Below are positions 36,168 to 44,955 of a DNA stretch of 64,000 nt, piece after piece. Within the stretch, counting starts at the first letter, position 1; every line of letters starts with the position of its first letter. The stretch comes from Selenomonadales bacterium. GTDB lineage: Bacteria > Bacillota > Negativicutes > Selenomonadales > Selenomonadaceae. The DNA is taken from the NCBI GenBank assembly GCA_900769615.1, contig CAAGHH010000021.1:162128-226127 (forward strand), read 5' to 3'. Both the position numbers and the translations under genes were made by a program. The notes under the pieces are model-generated. The model was not told the DNA's origin and searched no databases. It saw only the letters and a list, made by a program, of their open reading frames with translations.

Positions 36168-36250
36168 CTTTTTTCACCTTATCCTTGCGATAGAGCTTGT
36201 AATATTATTCATTGGCCTTTGCTGTTAATCTGCACAAATAACCATTAGAC

Positions 36251-36280
36251 ATTATAACGCAAATACTTACTTTTTGCCAA
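36251..36280 (-). promoter_or_regulatory. Promoter of the amino-acid permease, shared-module type
   Basis: Minus-strand TTGGCA (36275-36280), 18-bp spacer, TATAAT (36251-36256). The CCCTTGGCAAAA and GCGTTATAAT ends match the amidase and metG promoter regions. Confidence 0.65.
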
Positions 36281-36320
36281 GGGTAAATATACTCGGCGCC
36301 ATATATTTTTCAAAAAAGCA

Positions 36321-36353
36321 AAAACACACCAGCGCCAAAAGCTGGTGTGTTTT
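36321..36353 (-). terminator. Terminator between binding-protein gene and permease gene
   Basis: Perfect 13-bp stem (36321-36333 with 36341-36353), 7-nt loop and T-rich 3' side on the minus strand, 16 nt after the binding-protein stop codon. It would let the binding protein be made in excess over the membrane parts. Confidence 0.9.
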
Positions 36354-36369
36354 TATGCAACAAATATGA

Positions 36370-37155
36370 TTATTTTTTCTCGCCAAACCATTTAGCGTAA
36401 ATTTTGTCATACTCGCCATTTTCTTTAATTTTCTTTAAAGCAGCATTAATTTTTTCTTGCAGTTCTTTATTGTCTTTACCTACAGCAATACCATAGTCCT
36501 CAGCCGTCAAACGCTCATCAAGAGCCTTTACGCCCTGAGCACCATTTTTAACAATGTAATAATCATTAACCGGACGGTCATTTATAACTGCATCAACACC
36601 ACCAGCCTTAAGTTCCATAAAGCAATCAGCCGGTGTATTAAGTTCTTTTACCTGAACGCCTTCAATTTTCTTGGCTTCCTCAGCACTAGTCGTACCAATC
36701 TGAACTGCTACTTTTTTGCCCTTAAGATCAGCAAATTTATGAATAGCCTGTTCATCGCTGCGAACTACCATCGTAAGACCTGCCTGATAGTACGGATCTG
36801 AGAAAAGTACATTCTGCTTACGTTCATCATTTATGGTCACACCAGAGATAGCAACATCGATATTCTTGCCTTGCAAAGCTGGGATAAGACCATCAAAGCC
36901 AAGATTCTGAATCTCAACTTCACAGCCCATTTCTTTACCAATAGCCCGGATAAGATCCATATCAAACCCTTGATATTCTTTCTGTGTCTCATCCTGAAAT
37001 TCAAACGGTGCAAAGTCAATCGACGAACCAACTTTTAATACCTTTGCGCCCGAACCACTGCCAGAGCTAGCACTATTGCTGCCACCACAACCAGCTAAGG
37101 CAAAAATGGAAAATGCACAAACAGCAGCCAAGGTGAATAATTTCTTCATCTTCAT
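36370..37155 (-). CDS. Amino-acid-binding lipoprotein (SBP_bac_3)
   Basis: 261 residues with lipobox LAGCG (Cys23). The SBP_bac_3 fold shows KVGSSIDFAPFEF, YQGFDMDLIRAIG and the DVAISGVTINDERK hinge. It is the extracytoplasmic receptor for the permease and ATPase genes just downstream (36167-34796). A terminator separates it from them. AGAGGATGG box before the ATG at 37155. Confidence 0.93.
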   Translation of the reverse strand: MKMKKLFTLAAVCAFSIFALAGCGGSNSASSGSGSGAKVLKVGSSIDFAPFEFQDETQKEYQGFDMDLIRAIGKEMGCEVEIQNLGFDGLIPALQGKNIDVAISGVTINDERKQNVLFSDPYYQAGLTMVVRSDEQAIHKFADLKGKKVAVQIGTTSAEEAKKIEGVQVKELNTPADCFMELKAGGVDAVINDRPVNDYYIVKNGAQGVKALDERLTAEDYGIAVGKDNKELQEKINAALKKIKENGEYDKIYAKWFGEKK

Positions 37156-37191
37156 GGAATTACCATCCTCTCAAAATTTTATAACTAAACA

Positions 37192-37223
37192 AATGGAGCT
37201 CGGATATGCATCCAAGCTCCATT
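37192..37223 (-). terminator. Hairpin between the zinc-ribbon gene and the binding-protein gene
   Basis: 14-nt arms (37192-37205 with 37210-37223, one mismatch) with a 4-nt loop. The minus-strand T-tract is short (TTTGTTT), so it may be a weak terminator of the zinc-ribbon gene or a leader structure of the binding-protein message. Confidence 0.55.
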
Positions 37224-37278
37224 GCTCACGCACAATATAATTATATCATGTGATATAAAAACTGCAAGATTTTAAATG

Positions 37279-37563
37279 TTAATCTGCTTTTCTTTTATTG
37301 AAGCAGTCACGGCAATAAACCGGACGATCATTTTTCGGCTCGAACGGAACTTCCGTCTCTTTGCCACATTCAGCACAAACTACTTTATACATCTGACGCT
37401 GCTCGCCACCATCACGACTGCGACGACGTTTGTCACGGCAATCACGGCAACGTGCCGGCTCATTTTCAAAACCTTTCTCAGCGTAGAATTCCTGTTCACC
37501 AGCGGTAAACGTGAACTCTTTACCACATTCTTTACATACGAGTGTCTTGTCTTCGAAAGCCAT
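37279..37563 (-). CDS. Zinc-ribbon protein with four CxxC pairs
   Basis: 94 residues with four CxxC pairs (CKEC, CRDC, CAEC and CRDC), making two zinc ribbons. The N-terminal ribbon with AGEQEFYAEKGFENEPARC matches the probable zinc-ribbon family zf-trcl, and the second resembles the CxxC-x17-CxxC small domain. A basic stretch (KRRRSRDGGE) joins them. Function unknown; these proteins are widespread and probably bind nucleic acid or another protein. Ribosome binding site AAGGGG precedes the ATG. Confidence 0.82.
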   Translation of the reverse strand: MAFEDKTLVCKECGKEFTFTAGEQEFYAEKGFENEPARCRDCRDKRRRSRDGGEQRQMYKVVCAECGKETEVPFEPKNDRPVYCRDCFNKRKAD

Positions 37564-37703
37564 ACGATAATCCCCTTACTACTAGAAAGTAAATAATATT
37601 AGATGTCCGCTATCCCTGTGTCCCCTGTGATAGAATACGCCAAGAAAAAAGAACGTCTACTATTTAAGTATAGATTAATTTTAAACTAAAAGCAAGGACT
37701 TTT

Positions 37704-39431
37704 TTATATTATGCAAAAATTTTGCCATATCTGACTATAAAGTAATTCCAATTCTTTCATATAGTTTTTACCATTCATAAGCCATGATTTTTTCATATTT
37801 GCTCGCAATCCTGAATGATATGCCCCGATAAGCTCTGGCGAATTGCCTAGCTGTATAGCCCGGCGAACATAATTTATATCACTTCCCGTGACCAGTTCTT
37901 CTACCCCAGCATTTATTAAAATCGACGCCCCAAACCGCGAACCATGCGTCCGGCCACGCATACTGATGACTGGTACCCCCATATAAAGTGCTTCGCAGGT
38001 GGTAATACCGCCATTATATGGCATAGTGTCCAGAGCTATATCAATATCACGATACTCTTCCAAATAATTAGGACTGTACGGGCGAAGCTCTATTCTTGCC
38101 AAATCAACCCCCAGTCTTTTTAAACGCTTTTTTACAATATCCTGTCCAGATGGTATACTGCAAATCTTGCCTTTAATAACCAGCTTAGAATCTTTAACTT
38201 GATCTAAAATACTCCGCCATAAAAGCAATGTGCCATCAGTTACCTTAGCAAAATTATTAAAACTGCCAAAAGTCACATAGCCATTACTAATACAGGGCGC
38301 TTCCAACCCTGCCGCTGGCATTTGCCGAACTATCCCTGGCGCATAACAAAGATGCGAATGGGAAAGTCTTAATATCTGCTCAGAAAACCCGCTAGCAGCA
38401 CTATCACCACGAGGCAGACATATTTCGTCTGATAAAAAATAATCTATTACACCAAGACCAGTTGTATTCATATAACCAATACCCGCTAATTGCAATGGTG
38501 CTGGTCTGTAGGCCATTATAGGCAGACTGCTGTTTTGGGTATGTCCTGCTAAGTCAACTAAAATATCCAGCTCATCTTCTGCTATTATCCTTGCTGCTGA
38601 ACGCGGACTGCGCCCGCGAAGGTCACGCCAATTCACCAATTTGTTTTGCAAACGCTTGGTAACTAAATCTTTTTTGCCAGTAGCATAAGCAAAAATCATA
38701 AAGCTATCGCCATTAAAATCTTTTAGCAATGGTTCAACAAAAGAAGCTACCGCATGTTCACGAAAATCTGGCGATATATAGCCTATTTTCAGCTTTTTAT
38801 GCGGGATTTTTTTTACATTGTCGTGCGCATAGGGCTTTACAGCCAAAATTGTCTCGTATTTTTTCGCTTCATTCAAACTTTCAATGAGCGATTGCTCCCG
38901 ATAATTGCGCATAAATAAGTATTTACTGTAGGCAGCTGCTTTTTCTTCGTTATCTGTACAAAGCCCGCTATAAGCCAAGAGCTCCGCTGCTGCTTCCTGC
39001 GGTGCTGCTGCTAAATAATCAGCATCAGCCAGCCACGCGCGAGCCTTTTGCAATATATATACCAAAACATCATAGTAAGCATCATCCTTATCTAGTGCCT
39101 GACGCTTGCTTTCTGTATCAATTATAAGCGCTCGAAGCTCTGGTATTTCCTCATCAAGCTTAAATTTAGCCGCAGCCAAACCGGCTTTAACCAGCCGGCC
39201 ACGCAAATGCTTCTTATGCTTGTGTAAGATTTCCTGCACCAAAATACGAGCCTCGTCGTAGCTTTCCATATAAAGTGCCGACTCAGCCATAATCGCTGCG
39301 CCATCCATATTATCAGCATCTAGCTGCCATAATTCTTTAGCACAAGCCCTCATTCCCTTAGGATCACCATCTCTAGCAAATTTATCGGCTAAATTAAGCC
39401 AATTTAACGTATCATGCTTTTCATGACTCAT
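37704..39431 (-). CDS. GT41 (O-GlcNAc transferase / SPINDLY-like) glycosyltransferase
   Basis: 575 residues. The N-terminal part (about 1-190) is helical with TPR-like repeats. The C-terminal GT41 domain (about 210-560) has IGYISPDFREHAVA, VDLAGHTQNSSL, YMNTTGLGVIDYFLSD, the RPYSPNYLEEYRDIDIALDT segment and TTCEALYMGVPVI, the UDP-sugar binding end. Bacterial relatives glycosylate Ser/Thr of surface proteins such as flagellin or adhesins. It is the last gene of a four-gene unit with another glycosyltransferase and a methyltransferase-like protein. Confidence 0.9.
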   Translation of the reverse strand: MSHEKHDTLNWLNLADKFARDGDPKGMRACAKELWQLDADNMDGAAIMAESALYMESYDEARILVQEILHKHKKHLRGRLVKAGLAAAKFKLDEEIPELRALIIDTESKRQALDKDDAYYDVLVYILQKARAWLADADYLAAAPQEAAAELLAYSGLCTDNEEKAAAYSKYLFMRNYREQSLIESLNEAKKYETILAVKPYAHDNVKKIPHKKLKIGYISPDFREHAVASFVEPLLKDFNGDSFMIFAYATGKKDLVTKRLQNKLVNWRDLRGRSPRSAARIIAEDELDILVDLAGHTQNSSLPIMAYRPAPLQLAGIGYMNTTGLGVIDYFLSDEICLPRGDSAASGFSEQILRLSHSHLCYAPGIVRQMPAAGLEAPCISNGYVTFGSFNNFAKVTDGTLLLWRSILDQVKDSKLVIKGKICSIPSGQDIVKKRLKRLGVDLARIELRPYSPNYLEEYRDIDIALDTMPYNGGITTCEALYMGVPVISMRGRTHGSRFGASILINAGVEELVTGSDINYVRRAIQLGNSPELIGAYHSGLRANMKKSWLMNGKNYMKELELLYSQIWQNFCII

Positions 39432-39493
39432 TAACTAAAACTCCCACCAATTTTGCTAATAAAAATAATAATTATTTTGCTATTATTTTTATT

Positions 39494-40186
39494 CTATACC
39501 TCAGGATTAAGTTCCTTCCCATATTCACGGACAAAGGCTTTTTGATAATCTTTATATTCAGCTGCCAGCGGTTTTTCTTTTGGACAATGGATACACCAAA
39601 AATCAGCTTGCTGATTTGGCACTACAACCTTATAACCGTGACGCTGCATTTCCTTACATTCACTAGTATCATAAAGATGCCAGCCAGTAAAAATATCCTG
39701 TCGCCAGCCGACATCATATTGAGTAGCAATAAATAAGCCATCCACTGCTTCTACTTCCTGCCATGCTCCCTCAGGCTCCCGGCAATGCGAATCTACCACA
39801 CTTTCCGGCTCACAGGCATGAAGCACCCGCCCATAAGTACGCAAGCCATCCCACCAGACACCGCTTTTCGGCAGTGAGCGGCAGCCAATAACGCCTACTG
39901 CGCCTATGCTTTCATCAGCAAATATTTTCAACAAATCTGCCAATAAATTTTTATTTACCACTAGCGTATCCTGATGCAAATAGATTTTATATTTGGCATT
40001 GCTTTGCTCTATACCTTTATTATAGCCCGCGCACATAGACGGTGCCCCTTTTATCGGCAAATATTCCACGGTCATCCCTGCCGGAACCTTTAGATGCTCT
40101 AAATAGAGCCGACATTCATCATACCATTCATCACTATTTACACAGGTAATAAAAGCTGCCTTTTTGTTATCTATAGCCTTATCCAT
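39494..40186 (-). CDS. Glycosyltransferase, GT2-like fold (PF13712 type)
   Basis: 230 residues resembling the small family of GT-A fold transferases with ITCVNSDEWYDEC at the start, the GAPSMCAGYNKGIEQS motif and a DXD-like HQDTLVV site. The ADGLF/DGLFIATQ segment and late WCIHCP fit the same family. Substrate unknown. Between the GT41 gene and the methyltransferase-like gene; all three are close and cotranscribed. The start has AGAAAGG before the ATG at 40186. Confidence 0.82.
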   Translation of the reverse strand: MDKAIDNKKAAFITCVNSDEWYDECRLYLEHLKVPAGMTVEYLPIKGAPSMCAGYNKGIEQSNAKYKIYLHQDTLVVNKNLLADLLKIFADESIGAVGVIGCRSLPKSGVWWDGLRTYGRVLHACEPESVVDSHCREPEGAWQEVEAVDGLFIATQYDVGWRQDIFTGWHLYDTSECKEMQRHGYKVVVPNQQADFWCIHCPKEKPLAAEYKDYQKAFVREYGKELNPEV

Positions 40187-40188
40187 AG

Positions 40189-41145
40189 TTACGCCTTTCT
40201 GCCAGCAAAATTTTGCAGTTTCTGTTCTAAGTCCATCAGTTCTGCCAATTCATTAGCTGTTGTAGCCAATTTTTGGGCAGCCACTACCATTTGCAGGATA
40301 TTATTTAGCTTTGCTAGCGAATTTTTACCCAAACATTCATAAAATCGCTTAGGATGATATACCGCCTGTTTGACAAAATTAGCTATATAATCCGGGAATA
40401 GCCCTAGCTCTTGCCAAAGCTGCCAAAAGCGTTGACAAGCCGCCTCGGCTGCTACATCATATTCTATGCGATGCAGTATTTTTGCTAACTCTTTACGCTC
40501 TTTTTTACTATACATAGATTTTAACAAAGACAGCTCTGGCATCGATTTATCTGCCTTTACCAGCCAAAATTCAGTATTTAAATCATCATGAATATTTTCA
40601 AAACCAAATTTCTGCAATTTGGCTACAGTATCATCTAAAGCTGCATTTACTTGTGGCAGCATATAAACCATTTTGTAATATGACGCATACAAAAGCCGTT
40701 CAAACTCAGGTTTGGCATATAGTCTAGCTACTACATTATAATAGTGCCCATCAATTAAATTTTTTAACTGTGACCAATGTCTGATATTTCGAAAACTAGT
40801 TAAAAACGAACCGGTTTCTTTCAAATAAGTTGAAAAACCAGCCGCTATATCCTGCGGATTTCCTGCCTGTTCCAAAGTCAAATCCGAAATTATATAATCA
40901 AAAATTTCCTTAGCAAAAGGTAATTTTTCCGAGCGATAATCTATTTGCCAAAAGTTTACCTGATAAGCTATTGCCGCATATTTTTCCATAGCGTATTTTT
41001 CACTAGCTACTGCATAAACTTCTGCCTTAGGTAACATTTGTATAATTTCCGGCAGATAATAAAGACTCTCTACTACCAATATTTTAAAAGGAGCTTCTCC
41101 TGGCGTTAAAAATTGCAATAACGCTGGCTTTATTTTTTCTGCCAT
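40189..41145 (-). CDS. Methyltransferase-like protein of the glycosylation operon
   Basis: 318 residues from the ATG at 41145 with an AAAGGGGAG box. The N-terminal 110 residues read as a class-I SAM-binding Rossmann fold: a strand KILVVESLYYLPEIIQ in place of the glycine-rich motif, VYAVASEKYAM and FDYIISDLTLEQ. The glycine loop is missing, so SAM binding is not certain. The C-terminal half is helical with no recognised domain. Proteins of this design accompany GT41 and GT2 genes in surface-glycan clusters, where they may modify or recognise the glycan. It overlaps nothing but is 2 nt from the next gene. Confidence 0.62.
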   Translation of the reverse strand: MAEKIKPALLQFLTPGEAPFKILVVESLYYLPEIIQMLPKAEVYAVASEKYAMEKYAAIAYQVNFWQIDYRSEKLPFAKEIFDYIISDLTLEQAGNPQDIAAGFSTYLKETGSFLTSFRNIRHWSQLKNLIDGHYYNVVARLYAKPEFERLLYASYYKMVYMLPQVNAALDDTVAKLQKFGFENIHDDLNTEFWLVKADKSMPELSLLKSMYSKKERKELAKILHRIEYDVAAEAACQRFWQLWQELGLFPDYIANFVKQAVYHPKRFYECLGKNSLAKLNNILQMVVAAQKLATTANELAELMDLEQKLQNFAGRKA

Positions 41146-41158
41146 CAAAAACTCCCCT

Positions 41159-43783
41159 TTAGTTTAAAGCACTATCCAAATCGTCTTCTAATTTAGCTAT
41201 CTTTTCTGGTGCCAGCTCACGCAACTCATTCATAATTGAACGCAAACGTTCGCGTTCATTAGCCAGCGCACTAATATCTTCCATAACCAAGTATAAAAGC
41301 GTTCGCTGCTCCTCAGTATAAATAATACTTACGCGGGTGCGCAGCCACAAGACCCGTCCGTCGGTGCATTGCCGGCGATATACTACTTCTTTTGTTTCAT
41401 GATCCGTCTTAGCAGTTTCAACTGCCTGCCAGAATTTAGCTCTGTCTTCGGCTAATATACGCTTGGCTATGTCATTATGCGGACTATAAACATGCTGCCG
41501 CGAATCACCAAACATCTTGAAATAACCATCATTTGCCCTTAATATCTCAAGATCCCTGCCAATAAGTTCATATAAACCAATTGCTCCGACGGAGCTATTA
41601 AAAAGTATCGTAAGCTGCGCTGACATCGTTAGCATGTCAGCCGTATCATTGGAATTTAAATGAACTGCCGTAGCCATTTCCTGATGACCTTTATCAACTA
41701 AATCCTCATAAACATCTATCGGTACTGGCTTGGAGTAAAAGTACCCTTGGACACATTCACAACCAATAGTGCGCAAAAAATCTACCTGTTGCTGGCTTTC
41801 AACGCCCTCAGCTATTACCGGAATATGCAGCCATTTAGCCATTCGCACTACCGAATTCAGGATATTGCCACCACGGCCATTATCCTCTTTCTGCGCACTA
41901 GATAAGAATTTTAAATCTATTTTTAAAATATCAACTGGCATATCTTTTAACATATTAAGAGACGAATATCCGCTGCCAAAATCATCCATCAAAATAGGGA
42001 ATCCCTTATTTTGTAATTCTTTAGTAATTTCAATTATCTGCTGAGGATTTTCTACATACGCACTTTCCGTCAGCTCTAACTCCAATAGCCGTGGTGGAAT
42101 ATCATATTTTTTCACTAAATCTTCAAACGTTTGCACTATATTCGGACTGTAAAGATCTATCCTTGATACATTAACTGATATTGGCAATACTGGCCTTCCC
42201 TTGTCCAAATCCTCTCGGAGCAACTGGCATGCCTTTTCCCAAACATACTTATCCAACTGATAAATGAAACCATTCTGCTCAAAAATGGGAATGAACCGCG
42301 CTGGCGAGACAAAACCTAACTGGGGATGTAACCAGCGTACCAATGCCTCCGCGCCGACGATCTTCTCACTCATTAATTCATATTTAGGCTGCAAATAAAC
42401 AATAAATTCTTCCCGTTCTAACGAGCCTTGCATATTATTGACGATAACCTGCTCATTAACAATTCCGCTGCGCATATCATCGTTATATTCACCACAAACC
42501 ATCAAAGCATTGGTTGATGATTTAGCTAATGCCATCGAGGCCCTATCCAGCATAGTCGTAACTGATAATTCGCGATCCTTTACCGTATAAACACCAAAAT
42601 AAAAATCAATACGATAATCCAAGGCAAATGATTCAGCTAACATCTGCAATGAATTTATTAAATGTCCACGTACGTTACCTTTGGTTGGATAGCAAACGAT
42701 AAAATTATCTGCATAAAGCCGGCCATAAACACAAGGATCCAATTTAATGCTTTTAAAAAACTGCGCTACATATTTTAACAGCCGATCACCATTTTCTTCA
42801 CCAAATAAATCATTTATCACCTTAAATCTAGCTATATTGAGCCGCATAACCTCAAATTCAACATTCGGATATTGCGCTATAATCTCAGCTGTCCGCCGGC
42901 AAAAAGCTTTTTTATTGTAAAGTTTAGTCAATCTGTCATGTCGCAGATTGTATAAAATATTAGCATGCGTCTGCTTTAACGGTGATAAATTGGTAATAAC
43001 AGCATTAAATGTACCAACTCCGGTTTGCTTATCTAAAAAGTACCGTCCACATTCCATACACCAGATATAATTCCCGTCCTGACGACGCAAACGATATTCT
43101 ACCTGATAGCTGTCACCACTTAAAAGCTGTCGTTTTATTTCTTCACGACTAGCCGCCAAATCCTGCTCATGCACCAATCGCGCCAATTGCTGTTGAAAGC
43201 CACTAGTGAACTCACCACTATTTTCATAGCCAAGCATACGCCACAGCTCGTCACTGTAATAGTCCATAATCAAATGACCATCCGGATGATATTGAACATA
43301 GGCACAATTTACGTAAGATGAAACCATTTTCATAACTTCATCCATTGACCCATCGCCATTTTCCCCACGATTCAGAATTTGCGAACTCACCATCCGATAA
43401 GTGAGCTCATGGCGCACATCACGCTGAAAATGCAAGCCATTTATGAGCGGTCCCTCCGGAGTATCCCGATACATAACCATAACCTGCTGCATATTGCGCA
43501 TCCTGTCATTAGTCGAATAAACTATGTTTAGCCGCATGGTAGCTCCATCCCTAGTTGGTATTTCCACGCAACTCATTTTATTTACCCGACAGGCTGCTAG
43601 TAATCGATGCATTTTACGCAAAAAACGTTCGATACTATACTTGCCTACAACATATTCTTCTGACTTTATGCCAAAGGCAATCGCGTCATCCGTAAGCATA
43701 CGACTTATCTCAATAACATTGCCAAATTCATAATACTCACGAATTAGTTTCTTGGTCGCAGCGACTGTCCTGCTTCGTTCCAT
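41159..43783 (-). CDS. SnoaL-like + PAS + degenerate GGDEF + EAL + PAS signalling protein
   Basis: 874 residues. Order: an N-terminal NTF2/SnoaL-like region (about 1-125), a PAS domain (about 155-255), a GGDEF domain (275-430), an EAL domain (440-685) and a second PAS (720-845). The GGDEF signature is replaced by YADNF, so no cyclase activity is expected. The EAL domain keeps EALVRW, the SVNVS strand, the DDFGSGYSS loop and the EGVES motif, so it should hydrolyse c-di-GMP. The final residues form a coiled coil. It is upstream of the glycosylation operon, 10 nt from the methyltransferase-like gene, and may be its first gene. Confidence 0.9.
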   Translation of the reverse strand: MERSRTVAATKKLIREYYEFGNVIEISRMLTDDAIAFGIKSEEYVVGKYSIERFLRKMHRLLAACRVNKMSCVEIPTRDGATMRLNIVYSTNDRMRNMQQVMVMYRDTPEGPLINGLHFQRDVRHELTYRMVSSQILNRGENGDGSMDEVMKMVSSYVNCAYVQYHPDGHLIMDYYSDELWRMLGYENSGEFTSGFQQQLARLVHEQDLAASREEIKRQLLSGDSYQVEYRLRRQDGNYIWCMECGRYFLDKQTGVGTFNAVITNLSPLKQTHANILYNLRHDRLTKLYNKKAFCRRTAEIIAQYPNVEFEVMRLNIARFKVINDLFGEENGDRLLKYVAQFFKSIKLDPCVYGRLYADNFIVCYPTKGNVRGHLINSLQMLAESFALDYRIDFYFGVYTVKDRELSVTTMLDRASMALAKSSTNALMVCGEYNDDMRSGIVNEQVIVNNMQGSLEREEFIVYLQPKYELMSEKIVGAEALVRWLHPQLGFVSPARFIPIFEQNGFIYQLDKYVWEKACQLLREDLDKGRPVLPISVNVSRIDLYSPNIVQTFEDLVKKYDIPPRLLELELTESAYVENPQQIIEITKELQNKGFPILMDDFGSGYSSLNMLKDMPVDILKIDLKFLSSAQKEDNGRGGNILNSVVRMAKWLHIPVIAEGVESQQQVDFLRTIGCECVQGYFYSKPVPIDVYEDLVDKGHQEMATAVHLNSNDTADMLTMSAQLTILFNSSVGAIGLYELIGRDLEILRANDGYFKMFGDSRQHVYSPHNDIAKRILAEDRAKFWQAVETAKTDHETKEVVYRRQCTDGRVLWLRTRVSIIYTEEQRTLLYLVMEDISALANERERLRSIMNELRELAPEKIAKLEDDLDSALN

Positions 43784-43894
43784 TAGCTTTCATTCTCTTT
43801 CATAAATATTTTCGCCAATTAATATATATAATTGCAATTCATTATAGCATATTTTAGTGAGCAATGTTTAAAAATATACTGCTGACAAACAAAA

Positions 43895-43928
43895 AGACTT
43901 TCAGCAGTGTACTGACTGCCAAAAGTCT
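43895..43928 (-). terminator. Terminator after the 3D-domain gene
   Basis: 7-bp outer stem (43895-43901 with 43922-43928) plus a 4-bp inner stem, followed on the minus strand by five T. Located 17 nt after the stop codon. Confidence 0.75.
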
Positions 43929-43944
43929 CTGTTGAATTATTTTC

Positions 43945-44763
43945 TCAATCCAATACGTAAACTGTAACATAGCGTCGACCAAAATTAATCGCTTCGCCAT
44001 AAGTTTCCATACATAAATCAATACGATCACCGTAAATAGCACCGCCAGTGTCAGCAGCTATCGCTTCACCATATCCTGGTATATATACTCTAGACCCTAG
44101 TGGAATAATACTTGGATCTACGGCTACTACACCATGACGAGCCGGTATTCCCATTGCCGTTATTCCAGCTCCGCCACCATCAGTTGGCAGATAAGCAGTT
44201 GCTTCCATAGTATATACTTCACGGTAACTGCGATTGCCATATTCGGTACTTATTTTAGTTTTGTTAAGTTCTTCACGTTCCTCTTGCACTGCCTTAATTT
44301 TGGCAGCACTATCGTTTACTGCTATATTTAGGTTATCCTGAATTTTCGCCTCCACCCCTGGATTTGCTTCAACATCTTCCAGGTTGTAGCCCAGCTCGAT
44401 AAGGGCGTCGCCTACGGTCTGCTTACTGGTCATAACCTCTGTTGTTTGACCATTATACGATACAATTACCGGAACCGCACGGTAAACTGTTATTTTAGTA
44501 TTCTTATCATCCACTTTTTCCAAGCGGTATTCATCATTGGCGCTAAGTTTCACACCGGCCCTAGCCAAAATATAATCCGGACTAGTATGGGCTGTAGTTT
44601 TAGTAATAGTCTTGCCATCATACGATATTGTTACTTGATGCATATTAGCTGGTAATGTACTACGAGTAAAACCAGCCGTAATAAGCAGCATTGCTGTGAG
44701 CATCACACATAGCAATACTTTGCGTTCGGTATAATTAAATGTTACTTTTTTTAGCCAACTCAT
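43945..44763 (-). CDS. YabE-like protein, DUF348 + 3D domain
   Basis: 272 residues: one membrane segment (about 14-34), two DUF348 repeats (about 40-80 and 95-140), a short helical linker, and a C-terminal 3D domain (about 185-270) named for its three aspartates (VAVDPSIIP, AADTGGAI, DRIDLCM). The 3D domain is found in Rpf/MltA-type muralytic proteins of Firmicutes; the G5 domain of B. subtilis YabE is absent. It probably acts on peptidoglycan at the outer face of the inner membrane. It follows tatD as in B. subtilis. Confidence 0.88.
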   Translation of the reverse strand: MSWLKKVTFNYTERKVLLCVMLTAMLLITAGFTRSTLPANMHQVTISYDGKTITKTTAHTSPDYILARAGVKLSANDEYRLEKVDDKNTKITVYRAVPVIVSYNGQTTEVMTSKQTVGDALIELGYNLEDVEANPGVEAKIQDNLNIAVNDSAAKIKAVQEEREELNKTKISTEYGNRSYREVYTMEATAYLPTDGGGAGITAMGIPARHGVVAVDPSIIPLGSRVYIPGYGEAIAADTGGAIYGDRIDLCMETYGEAINFGRRYVTVYVLD

Positions 44764-44889
44764 TAAAAGCCCCCTTCAAAATCTAGTGAAGAACGGTTAG
44801 AAGTATATCATGAGGCAATATGCTTGTCAAATTTGATGGTATAATTCTCCCACTTTAGGCTGAAAATATGATGAAAAATGGGATTAAAA

Positions 44890-44928
44890 AAGCAGTGAAC
44901 CCTATTTTGATAAAGGTGTTCACCACTT
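44890..44928 (-). terminator. Terminator of the metG-tatD operon
   Basis: 11-bp stem (44890-44900 with 44918-44928, two G-T pairs) with a 17-nt loop and six T on the minus strand, about 28 nt after tatD. Confidence 0.82.
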
Positions 44929-44955
44929 TAGTGTAAAAATCAATATTTCCGGGGT

